A stretch of 64,000 nt of DNA, taken from the NCBI GenBank assembly GCA_023374045.1, contig CM041777.1:90018300-90082299 (forward strand), written 5' to 3'. This stretch comes from Limonium bicolor. Taxonomy: Eukaryota; Streptophyta; Magnoliopsida; Caryophyllales; Plumbaginaceae. The translations under genes were made by a program, and so were the position numbers. The notes beneath the pieces are model-generated. The model worked only from the letters and a program-made list of their open reading frames with translations, did no database searches and was not told the origin of the DNA. Shown here piece by piece: positions 21,172 through 32,900 of the stretch (positions are counted from its first letter, which is position 1; each line of letters opens with the position of its first letter).

Positions 21172-24100
21172 TGTAACACCCCTACCGCTAATCCTGTGCT
21201 TACCGTCCAATCATCCCTTAATTCTTTCAGTTCGCAGCGGAATACTACTACTTACTATGGCGGGTGGTACAACGCCACTAACCGCCTATACGGCTAGCTA
21301 GGCTTACCTTACTTACAGTAACGGTCTGATGATCAAAGTATACCGAGCTACTACAATTACTTACCCATTCCAAAAGCATAACATACTTACAATCCTGGAT
21401 CACGAGTATTTCAAAGTATATTCGATTACAACATTTCGAAGTTACCAAAAGAATGATTTTTCTACAAGCTACTCATTTATACCAATTCGCCATCTTTTCT
21501 ATATCTAAAAAGGTGTACCCCATGGTACACCGGCTATCAAAAGCTAAAGCCGTGTACTACTTAGTACACCATTCATAATTCATTGTTTACAATCCAAAAA
21601 GAAGACAAAAGGATCTAGCTACATCTCTTCACAGCCGTCATCCTTCTCTTGTACCTGCGTGTAGTAAAAACATCGCCCCAAGGGGCTCAGCAAAAGCTGT
21701 GCATGAACTCCGCATATACCACGTGCTAGCTAGGGCACACCGACTATTTGACGTCCACTAAACATGCGGTTCATTAATTTCATACATACATGCTTTACAC
21801 ACAACATACATGCATATACAATACATCATACAATTCGAGATAGCAATACAGTAGCACACACACTTACTTACCTTCACCGTGTTAGCCAATTACGCATCCG
21901 GGTTAATCGGAATGCTTATTACTCTTTTACTCATTACATGTTACTTATTCTTACTTTACTTACTTACTTCCGTTTACTTTACTTACTCATTCTTACTTAC
22001 TTACTCATACTCAAGTTAAGTCGGAATGACCTCCGGCCCGGGGACTACACCGTCCCACCACCGGGATTTACTTGACTCACCAATCCGGGATGCTACCCAC
22101 TTAAGGGATTTGGGCCGCGGACCAGTTTAAGAGTCAGGAATTGGAGCCAACCTCTCGTGACTCCGCATCCTCACGCGTGGCCGAAACTATATCGGACTTC
22201 TACTCATTCCAATTTAATTACCAATTTAAGTTAGAATGGTTAGCTTGTTAGGAATAAGTTAGAAGTCCAAAGTCAACACATTCGGTCACAATACAATATA
22301 TCATACATACACACATTCATTAACATCCATTCATTTCATGAATTATACAAACTAAGATTTAAGAAAAATATTCACAACATACAACACTACATATTCACAA
22401 GTATGCATAGTAACTCCGATTCATGCATTTATCTTATTTGGTGATCAATTAGCACACAACACACAAATCAGAGTAACCAAGATAGCATACGGGGCATGAG
22501 GAATTCATACCGTTCACCGTCGTACTTGTATCCCAACTTTCCTCCGGTGCTCACAAATCAAATCCTATGATATACATACAATCGAATGATTAATCTAACT
22601 GTCATTAACTTAACTCGATTACTCTTACGTTTCCTAACTCATACTTACTATACCTTTACAACTCTTATACTTACATATGGTTTACTTATTCTTCCTTAGT
22701 CTTAAAACTTGTTTACACTCTTAATTACCTTTAAACATCCTTAATTAAGTCCTAATCATCTTATACTATCATTACCATTCACTTCCTTACCTTAATACCC
22801 ATTTTATAAACTTATTGTTACAAGTTTTGGTTGGTCCGGGACCTTGTCCAGGTCTTAAGTCCCGGACCAACTCATGGTCCAACTCTCGGCTACATTTAAT
22901 GGTATGGTCCGGGACCTTGTACAAGGGTCAAGTCCCGGACCCAAATGGTTGGAAACTCTCGGCCTGAATTCACACTATGGTCCGGGTCCTCTTACAAGAA
23001 GTAAGTCCCGGACCTTAACATTGCAAAACTCTCGGGGTATTTTACAGGGGTGGTCCGGGTCCTTGTATGGGACTTAAGTCCCGGACCACCACCTGCTGTA
23101 ACTCTCGGTATGATTTTGCACCCTGGTCTGGGACTTAGTCCTGGACTTAAGTCCCGGACCCTGCTACAGATTCAACAGGTTTTACATTTTCCAAAATCTG
23201 TTACATTTCCCAACTTTGTCAAATTAATCCCCCATTGTTCCTACACTTAATCCCCTACATTTTAACACTGAATTAGTCACCTAGACATGTTTAAATCCTT
23301 GCTAATCTATTACACCCTTTTATACTAATTTACTCACTTGTTTTCTTTAGTTTTCATTTCAACACTTACACTAATTTCTAAATTGCATTTTGCTACAGAT
23401 TCTAACACTTACACTCCCCTTCTATAACTCCCTCTCTTAATGTCATTTCCAACACTTCTAATGCCTTACAGTGCATTAACTATCTCTCTCAATTTACCCT
23501 CTATCTATCTCTATCAAAATCTGTTACAAACATATATTAGTCACCTAGTTTCTAGTTCATTAAGTGTCCTAATCCTAGGTAAATTTTGACATAACCTCCC
23601 TTATATTTCTACATTCTCACCACATTGTTTTCACACACTTTATCATTTATCTCACCTGCTTATACACAACATCAATATACCAATTTCTTCCACACAGATA
23701 CTACCCATTCAACACATTAATTTCCTGCACTCAACATCCCAATCCAAACTAGGTTTCAATAAATTTTACATGTCCTTTAAAGGTTTGAAACACTTGTATT
23801 CTCCTACACATTACAATACCACTACACTACCATCTTACAATACATATTTTCATTATTAAAAATCTGTTACATAAGCATTTACAAAGCTATACAAAGATGA
23901 GTATAATTACCTTGTTCTCCCTTCTAGTTTTCTTTTTCCTCCTTCCTTCACCTTCCTTCTTCCTTCTCTCTCTTTCCACCGGTTCTAGCACTCAAATCCT
24001 CAAACACTACAACCCATATTTTCACATTTCAATACACCAAACTAGCCCTAACCATTCTTTAAAGCTTAATGCACATTTTAGGGTTTAGGGATTTCATTAC

Positions 24101-25055
24101 CTTGCAAGGGTGTAAGTAAAGCTTGGGATGGCTCAAGAACAATCTTTCCCACTCTCCAACAATGCCAAAATCGGCTAGCATTCAAAGAAGCAAACAAGGG
24201 TTTAACTTCAGATTTCGTTTTACCCTTAAGGCTAGAAAAACAATGGAGTTTCAAGAAGATTTTTACCTCAAAAGAACAAGGAGAAGAAGGTGGTTCTAGT
24301 GGTGGTCTTGAAGCTCCAAATGCTCCATACCCATGGAGATGAAAGTTCTAGTTTTCGAATTTTGGAAAGATAGAAGTGTTGCTCTTGATGAGAGGATTCC
24401 AATGGTGTAGTTTTTATAATTTTTGGAGGAGGTTCAAGGGGGTTACAAGAGGAGAAAGAGGTTTTGTGTGAGTTTGCTTATTCTTCCATGGCTGTCGCTG
24501 GGAAGAAGGAGAAGAAATTGAGAGAGTGAGGGGGATGGGTGTTACGTGAGTGAAGAGAGTGTGAGGTAGGAGAGAGAGTGTAAAGTGAGGTGGGGTTTGC
24601 TTTATTATTTTTGTCTTATAGCATATTAGATAAGTGAGGAGAGTGAGAGAGAGGCCCAAATCGGACACCCCCACTGCACACACACACACTTTGCATTTTA
24701 ATTTTAAAAGTGGACACATAAGTTTTGGTTATTTATGTTCCTACCCCACAACTTCCCGTTTTTGACAGTTTTTACTAATTTCTCGTTTTATTGATTTTCT
24801 TGGTTCTAAAGCTTCACTAATATTTATTAATGACTATTTAGTTGACCAAAATTGTTACGAGTCTATTTGACCCGCTTAAAGACACGTTTTCCCGGTTACC
24901 TCGAAAAACGTGCTTTAAGGTTCGTTAGCGTTTTTAATCCATTTTAAGGATCCGTTTTCTTCGGGATTTGTTCCCTCATGATTATTTATGCATAATTAAG
25001 CTTATAAATTACTTATTAGCCTAATTAATCACTATTTTAATTACGGGGTATTTCA
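21172..25055 (-). repeat. Right-hand (5') LTR of the Tekay-like element
   Basis: 3884 bp, TG…CA, nearly identical to the left LTR. Visible differences are scattered single substitutions and small indels, for example around 14340/24900, where a short stretch differs. In the element's sense this LTR would carry the promoter. Confidence 0.92.
22832..23161. repeat. Five-unit phased hairpin array in right LTR
   Basis: The same five GGTCCGGGAC…GTCCCGGACC units and spacing as at 12280-12609. Only isolated substitutions differ between the two arrays. Confidence 0.85.
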
Positions 25056-26640
25056 AGGAGAGCCAAATATTCTCGAGATTTCAGCAGCGGGAATTTGTAT
25101 AAGGCCAATGGCTCTGGTTCGAAGGCTGTTTATGATTCGTGCTTTTCTGGTAAAGACATTGGAAGGGGAAAGTCAGTTGACGGGTTGAAGGGTGAGCTTG
25201 TAAACCTGGTGGAGGATCCGCGTCCTTCTGTCAAGCAAGGCATGCGGTAGTGGTGGACCCAACCCATGCGGGATTTGCCCCAAGTTCTGCTTCGGGGACC
25301 TTCAGATTGATATTGTCACCGGCGAGGCAGAGACGCAATCCAAAGTTTCAGGTGCGGAGTGTAGGGATTCTAAGCGTCATCTGACGCTTCATATTCGTTT
25401 CAAAAGTCAAAATCTGTCCATCGTTGTTGGTGGTGACGAGGTGGCTGAGAAGGGTTTTTGTGAAACGGCGGGTGTCGTTTCCAATTTGGATATTCCGGAG
25501 GAGCGGATGGATATTCGTGCCGGGCAAAAGGAAGAAGCGTCTTTGGGCTGCGGACCGCATAATCTCTACTTGTATGGTGGGACACAAGGGTACCCATATG
25601 GATACTATTATTCGGTGCCTGTGTACGATTATTGTTGGAGTGGGTATCCTTCGGTGGGTGCTATACAGAGTGGCTATTGGAGGCAAGGTCTTGGCTGGGG
25701 AGGAGACTGGTTGAATCCGGTAGCTCAGGGCGCCCTTAGCGGCCTGCTGTTAGTCCCGGGATTGCAAGTGTTCCCCCTAATCAGTTTGGGACCTGCGCAA
25801 CTAATCAGGAGGCTTTAGTTGGTGCCAAGAGGGCTAATACCCGACATTCAATCTCTGTTCGAGAGCCTGTTTCCAATTTAGGAGTGGCTCAGGATCCAGT
25901 GGTGGAAGAGCTTATCAGCAATGATAGGGATGCGAGCCAAGGCTTTGGACTCTTGTGCAGGGAGATGGACAACATTGATGACTGCTTTGTAGTGGAGAAT
26001 GCAGCTACTTCGGCAAAGTTTAAAGGACAAAGGCTTCCGGGTCCGGAGCGTGATCCTTCTCTTGTTGATACTGTGGCTGGCGGGGAGGATGGGATGACCT
26101 TAGGTTATTGTTCGATGATCCAGAATTTCCTCAAGGTTTCGAGCCAGTTGAAGCTCTTGGAGTTACTGAGCAAGATTCTGAGGTAACCAGGGTGAAGGAA
26201 GAAGCAAGGCAAACATTGTTGTTGGCGAAAGAGCTTGGGTGTTCCGTTTCTGATGAAAGACAAGCTCTGAGTAACCTTGAAGCTATCATCAGAGATACAT
26301 GTAAGAAGCCCCCCAAGAGGTTCCCTCAACTAAGGATGATTCCAGGGCCGATGACGTGAATCAGCGGTTGAGCGGAGCAAAGTCTAATTCTAGAAAAGAC
26401 CAGCGCTTTAAGAAATCTACAATTGGTTTCAACAAGCTTTCGTGTGTTAGTAGAATTTCTTGTAAGGGAAAGAACATAAGAAAGGTCAAGGGGTGAAGGG
26501 TTTCTTGTTTTTCATGTAAGGGAGGTAGGGGCAAGGGGTATGGAGGTATGTAGTTTTGCTTTAGTTCCGAGCATCTTGTGATGCCTACCACAGTTTTGTG
26601 GTCTTTTGACCTTGTGCCTCTAATTATCAAAAAAAAACTA
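25056..26640 (+). pseudogene. RRM-containing LINE-like ORF1, 3' part with oligo(A) end
   Basis: It continues the split frame from 10621 (RAKYSRDFSSGNLYKANGSG…) to a stop near 25250. It then continues in shifted frames: a Tyr/Gly-rich segment with YLYGGTQGYPYGYYYSVP (25441-25818) and a C-terminal segment EEARQTLLLAKELGCSVSDE (26108-26359). Two or more frame changes and stops show that it is dead. It ends at an A-run (about 26629-26637) after TTGTGCCTCTAATTATC, as retroposed sequences do. No reverse transcriptase ORF2 is found between ORF1 and the A-run. It is therefore an ORF1-only or ORF2-deleted LINE copy, or a processed RRM gene copy. The short repeat AACTAG at 10445 and just after the A-run could be a target duplication, but it is too short to rely on. 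Confidence 0.55.
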
Positions 26641-27629
26641 GAGACCACTACATTTATTAAACAGTTAATATGAAAATTTGTATACAGAATAAGAAAAAAC
26701 TATATCACTATAATTGTATGAATAAGTTTTATTGTTTGCGGACGTACAATTATACACATAAATGTTGACTTTTCGAAAATAAATAGATAAACGTAGAATT
26801 AATGTAACCAAACAAAACCACATATTGGTGTAGAAAAACTAACGGATGTTAGACGTAGAATTAATGTAACCAACCAAAACCACATATTGGTGTAGAAAAT
26901 CTAACTCTCCTTGATCAACATCCTTTCCAAACATGCACGTACAACATTTAGAGCTGTCAAAATTTGATCCAATTTGAAAATTCGTCAGTTTTATTCAAAC
27001 CTGAAACTCTACTAAAATCCAAAATTATTTAAATATAATAAACCCAAACTCGATTAGGTAAAACCCAAATGTTCCCAACCTAAAATGACCCGATATTTAT
27101 AACTTGAAATTGACCCGAACCCGAACTGACCAAAATAATAATACTTAAAAATTATCCAAACTTGGATAACATGAAATAATATGACCTTAAATTGTCACAA
27201 ATCTGAATGACCCAAATAATTATGACAAAAAATTGATTCAAACTTAGTATATCCGAATGAAATTCAGAATAAATATTGTATTGATTTTTCTGTCATCTGT
27301 ATGTATTATATTTCTTACAGAAATTAGCTATTTATTTAATTAATAATTTTTTAAAAAATATTAACCATGATTCAAAATAACCGAAATCCGTTTCTATCTG
27401 ACACAATTAATTACAGCCCAAACCCGATTTGACCCGAATCCGAATGACCCAAATCCAAAATGACTCAAAAATTTAATGACTCAAACAGATAATGATCCAA
27501 AAAGATATGACTCAAAACCTAAACGGATAACTCGTTTGACATGTCTAACATCATCCCCTCACATCTTCTTTTCTGATCCAATTTTATCTGCACGTACCAC
27601 CGCTACATCCAATTTCCCAACTTGTCATA
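26641..27629. other. Intergenic with a hAT-like repeat at 26949-27547
   Basis: The segment 26949-27547 begins TAGAGCTGTCAAA and ends TTTGACATGTCTA (imperfect inverted ends). It is filled with degenerate GACCCAAA/TTGACCCGAA repeats like those of the elements at 6848 and 55266. The flanking octamers ACAACATT/ACATCATC match at 6 of 8 positions. A 50-bp phrase (AACGTAGAATTAATGTAACCAA…CACATATTGGTGTAGAAAA) is duplicated at 26790-26840 and 26853-26900. No gene. Confidence 0.5.
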
Positions 27630-27857
27630 CTCCCTCCGTCCTGAATTGACCGTCCTGTTTACTATTTGGACATGTCGTTTGACTTCAATTTTTATAAGAT
27701 AAATTAATTTTGAAAATTTAAGTTTTGCATATGATTCCTTACATGATAAACTATATGTTAAAAATTTAATTTTATAAAATTATTTTATCTTATATGTTTA
27801 ATATTGAAGTGGAAAAACGTGCCAGCAAACAGGACGGTCAATTCAGGACAGAGAGAG
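27630..27857. mobile_element. Stowaway-like MITE
   Basis: Inverted ends CTCCCTCCGTCCTGAATTGA and TCAATTCAGGACAGAGAGAG, flanked by TA. Its interior is inverted relative to the 10195 copy. Confidence 0.8.
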
Positions 27858-29651
27858 TATAAGTGTAACACATGATACCGATATGAACAGATTGATTAAT
27901 CAGGTCCACATCGCTTTTCATGTTGAGTCATTTAAGCGTGGCACGTCGTCCTTTCTTATATATATCAATGTCGACTCTGAATAGATCGGCTCATCAGTCA
28001 TCAATTGACAAACAAAAAAATCCAAATCTTTTTTAATTTCCCGTTTTTCATCAAACTATTTCTATCTCTGTTTTTAATAAATAAAACTCCTTTTTTACAT
28101 TTGAAAGTAACATTATATCCCTAAATCCCGACTAACCACGAAGTTAACACTTTTTTTTGTTACTTAGTTTTCACTTGGCGTAACGTATAAGATATTCTTT
28201 CTCGTTCTCATTATGATTAGCACAGACTTTTAGCTAGTTTGTTACATAACTATATCACACGAGAATTGAGGGATAATCTTGTGGTCCAAGCAATATTGAT
28301 TTTATTCATATATCTGCATTTAGTTCATTGTCTGTTGTGGATGGTCAAACAGATCGAAGATGATATATATACATGACGTGAAATTAAGAAATATGATGTA
28401 TATTTGTACATCTGTCATTTATATATACATCCATGTTATCAGTCATTATCTTAGTATTCTTATGATATGATATATGACCCTCAAGAGGATGACTCGGTGT
28501 AGCATTTTTATGGCAAGTACTGAAAATCGCCTTCAAAAGGGTTTTTTTAGCAAATGAATATGAATTGAGCACCCCTAATTATATTATATCTGAAATGGAG
28601 AAAGTATTAATGTAAACAGACTTCTCACGTGCCAAACTATTTCCATGTAGAGACTTTATACTAAAAAAAATCAATAGTGATCGATCATAATCTCTCAACA
28701 GTCCAAATACTATATTTTTTTCTCAATTAATTTTCTGAATTTTCGTAATTCCATATCTCCATTTTTAAAAACCTTATAGCTCACTCTCTTTATCAACTCA
28801 ATTTATTCTCTCTATCTCAAATTAACTATCATCTTAAAATAAAATGGCTAAATTATTCCTTCAATGAAACAAAATGACCAACTTATATTCAAAACAAACT
28901 CAACCAAGCCACTTTTTAAGGAACTTTCAATGTTCTTACTCTACACTAACTCAACCTTTAACATAATGGATGCTCTCTTTGTCAATAAAGACTTAATTGT
29001 TGGTTTATCAAAGTTACTCACTGATACTATAAAAAGAATAAACGTAAATTAAGGAGCTCGTAAGAACAAAATCCTGTAAATTATGTTAAATTTTGGATAC
29101 AATTATTCTTAGGTTTATTGATAGATCTTTTTTAAGAGGTTATTGATTTGCATTCAAACTTACTAAGACGATCGAAGAAGAATGTTTGCACATAAAGAAG
29201 GAATTAGATGGATCTATTACCTACGTACATCATCAACAACCGGCTAAACATCATGATCCGAAGATATAGCATAACTGAAATCAAAAGAGGTGGAGCGAAG
29301 AGTTCGTAACAACAACAAGGGGATTCTAAAATGAAAAAAAGGGGTTAATTCTCAAGAAGTGGAGGAAATACTTGGTAAAACACTAAATTTGTTAGCCATG
29401 ACCGGAGAAATTAAAATAAGGACACTTCACTAAATATGAACTAACAATCTATTGATTGGATTGTGGGAGTTTTTGTAAATAAGGACACTTCACTAAATAT
29501 GTACCAGCAATCTATTGATTGGATTGTGGGAATTATTGCAACTTCGTAGTCTTACACACATCGAATTCATGTATATGTGGGTGGCCAATCAATATAAACA
29601 CATCATTATTAGGAGAGATTTGCAACAATTACTTTCGGAAGTTTAAGTACT
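27858..29651. other. Intergenic, no gene; one short tandem duplication
   Basis: AT-rich with no recognisable protein. The ~60-bp phrase AGGACACTTCACTAAATATG…ATTGATTGGATTGTGGGA occurs twice in tandem (about 29419-29477 and 29483-29541). Short frames at 28384-28572 and 28864-29052 have no recognisable features. Confidence 0.5.
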
Positions 29652-29932
29652 CACTAGTGTAAAAAGAGTCTTTTTCGGCGGTTTTTTTATGCCTTTGTCT
29701 TCCCTTATTTTTGGTGGTTCCTTAGGCCAAAACCTCCGAAAAATATGAGCTACAGAGGGCAAATTGATGTGAAAAAAACGGCATATTTTTGGTGGTTGCT
29801 ACTTGGAACCGCCGAAAATAAGTAAAAATAGGTTTTTTTCGGCGGTTCCTAAGATTAAAACCACTGAAAAAGACCCTATTTTTGCTTATTTTTGCGGTTC
29901 CAGGTAGCAACCTCCGAAAATATGTCATTTTT
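29652..29932. mobile_element. CACTA-type terminal region with GGCGGTT subterminal repeats
   Basis: It begins CACTAGTGTAAAAAGAG and continues with both orientations of TTTTTCGGCGGTT/AACCGCCGAAAAA-type motifs at least five times. This is the arrangement of CACTA/En-Spm subterminal regions. No matching inverse end is seen, so it is a fragment or the edge of a larger rearranged element that abuts the tandem array. Confidence 0.55.
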
Positions 29933-29934
29933 TT

Positions 29935-32900
29935 GTTAACATATATATGTGCGCCCTTTTCTCTCTTAAAAGGTGAAACTACCAGGAAAATATCTTAACA
30001 ACCAGCGTTGAAAATTTTCAAAGTACGTAAAGGGTTTTCATTTTTCATAGTTTCTATGGATGGGTGGATACAGATTTTGAGAGTTACATAGGAATGTATG
30101 CTTGTAATGTTTCTTTATGAGGGACTGTTCTGATTAAACAAACACTGAAGAAGGTGCTTCGCCATATGGTCCATGATTGCGAGTTGCGGGATATAGAATT
30201 TTGAACAAAGTTTGGTTGCGATTCTCATGTGTTTGGAGATGAATGTTCATCTAATGCACTTAGTATCTACATCATTTTTTGATAAACAAGTTAGACAGGG
30301 ATTTTTTTTGGTGGGTGGGATGGTGGAACTTGACAAGTACAATATCCAATTTTGTGCAGGTTTTTAATGTTCTGTAGGCTTCTCTACAAGTCATATTAGT
30401 ATGGTTTACAAATGTGTGTAGTTAAAGTATTTTGTCTCTATAATTACATTGGACAAAATCTTATTTATGAAATATATATTATAAATAAGGTGGAAACCAA
30501 TTTGAAATTTATGCATCTCACCATTCTTTGATGGTTAAAATAAGCTAGATGGCAAAAATAAAGAAGAGAATTTTAAACATATCTTCTTTCTCAAAATCAC
30601 AATATTGCAATATAAATATAGTTTATTAGGACCTTTAAAATTTTTGTTAGGGAAAATTCACGATATACCCCTGTTTTCTTTCGTAATTCACAATATACCC
30701 ATGTGATTTTCGTAATTAAACTTTAAACATGCTTAAATGTTGTCCAAAATTGATGAAACTTCACATGGACGATTCTAAAGTGTTATATTTTGGTCCAATA
30801 TAAAATTTGAAGCTTTTTAAGCTCACATGTGACCTGTGGGACCCAATGAATATGTGACTGTTCATTGGGTCCCATAGGTCACATGTGAGCTTAAAAAACT
30901 TCAAATTTGATATTGGACAAAAATATAACACTTTAGCATCATCCATGTAAAATTTCATCAATTTTGGACAACATTTAAGCATGTTTAAAGTTGAATTACT
31001 AAAATCACAGGGGTATATTGTGAATTACGAAAGAAAACAGGGGTATCTCGTGAATTTTCCCATTTTGTTAACATATATATGTGCGCCCTTTTCTCTCTTA
31101 AAAGGTGAAACTACGAGGAAAATATCTTAACAACTAGCGCTGAAAATTTTCAAAGTACGTAAAGGGTTTTCAATTTTCATAGTTTCTATGGATGGGTGGA
31201 TACTGATTTTGAGAGTTACATAGGAATGTATGCTTGTAATGTTTCTTTGTGAGGGACTGTTCTGATTAAACAAACACTGAAGAAGGTGCTTCGCCATATG
31301 GTCCATGATTGCGAGCTGCGTGATATAGAATTTTGAACAAAGTTTGGTTGCGATTCTCATGTGTTTGGAGATGAATGTTCATATAATGCACTTAGTATCT
31401 ACATCATTTTTTTTGATAAACAAGTTAGACAGGGATTTTGTTTTGTTTGTTGGGATGGTGGAACTTGACAAGTACTATATCCAATCATGTGCAGGTTTTT
31501 AATGTTTTGTAGGCTTCTCTACAAGCCATATTAGTATGGTTTACAAATGTGTGTAGTTAAAGTATTTTGTCTCTATAATTACATTGGACAAAATCTTATT
31601 TATGAAATATTTATTATAAATAAGGTGTAAACCAGTTTGAAATTTATGCATCTCACCATTCTTTGATGGTTAAAATAAGTTAGACAACAAAAATAAAGAA
31701 GAGAATTTTAAACATATTTTCTTTCTCAAAATCACAATATTGCAATATAAATATAGTTTATTAAGACCTTTAAAAATTTTGTTAACATATATATGTGCGC
31801 TCTTTTCTCTCTTAAAAGGTGAAACTACCAGGAAAATATCTTAACAACCAGCGCTGAAAATTTTCAAAGTACCTAAAGGGTTTTTAATTTTCATAGTTTC
31901 TATGGATGGGTGGATACTGATTTTGAGAGTTACATAGCAATGTATGCTTGTAATGTTTCTTTATGAGGGACTGTTCTGATTAAACAAACACTGGAGAAGG
32001 TGCTTCGCCATATGGTCCATGATTGCGAGCTACGGGATATAGAATTTTGAACAAAGTTTGGTTGCGATTCTCATGTGTTTGGAGATGAATGTTCATCTAA
32101 TGCACTTAGTATCTACATCATTTTTTTGATAAACAAGTTAGACAGGGATTTATTTTGGTGGGTGGGATGGTGGAACTTGACAAGTGCAATATCCAATCTT
32201 GTGCAGGTTTTTAATGTTTTGTAGGCTTGTCTACACGCCATATTATTATGGTTTACAAATGTGTGTAGTTAAAGTATTTTGTCTCGATAATTACATTGGA
32301 CAAAATCTTATTTATGAAATATTTATTATAAATAAGGTGGAAACCAGTTTGAAATTTATGCATCTCACCATTCTTTGATGGTTAAAATGAGCTAGATGAC
32401 AAAAATAAAGAAGAGAATTTTAAACATATTTTCTTTCTCAAAATCACAATATTGCAATATAAATATAGTTTATTAAGACCTTTAAAAATTTTGTTAATAT
32501 ATATATGTGCCATTTTCTCTCTTAAAAGGTGAAACTACCAGGAAAATATCTTAACAACCAGCGCTGAAAATGTTCAAAGTACGTAAAGGGTTTTCAATTT
32601 TCATAGTTTTTATGGATGGGTGGATACTGATTTTGAGAGTTACATAGGAATGTATGCTTGTAATGTTTCTTTATGAGGGACTGTTCTGATTAAACAAACA
32701 CTGAAGAAGGTGCTTCGCCATATGGTCCATGATTGCGAGCTGCGTGATATAGAATTTTGAACAAAGTTTGGTTGCGATTCTCATGTGTTTGGAGATGAAT
32801 GTTCATCTAATGCACTTAGTATCTACATCATTTTTTTGATAAACTAGTTAGACAGGGATTTTGTTTTGGTGAGTGGGATGGTGGAACTTGACAAGTACAA

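Larger units (their letters stand above)
10622..25055 (-). mobile_element. Ty3/gypsy chromovirus, Tekay/Del-like, 14.4 kb, target duplication AGGAG
   Basis: Two ~3.88-kb LTRs (TG…CA ends) flank an internal region that on the minus strand encodes gag, zinc knuckles, protease, reverse transcriptase, RNase H, integrase and a C-terminal chromodomain, in gypsy order. The 5-bp target duplication AGGAG is perfect (10617-10621 and 25056-25060). A primer binding site matching initiator tRNA-Met (TGGTATCAGAGC in sense) adjoins the 5' (right-hand) LTR. A purine tract adjoins the 3' (left-hand) LTR. The large LTRs, canonical chromodomain and tRNA-Met primer fit the Tekay/Del clade. The LTRs differ by only scattered substitutions and small indels, so insertion was recent. 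All pol reading frames nevertheless carry frameshifts, so this copy is non-autonomous. A decayed AlkB-like gene sits between gag and protease. Confidence 0.92.
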
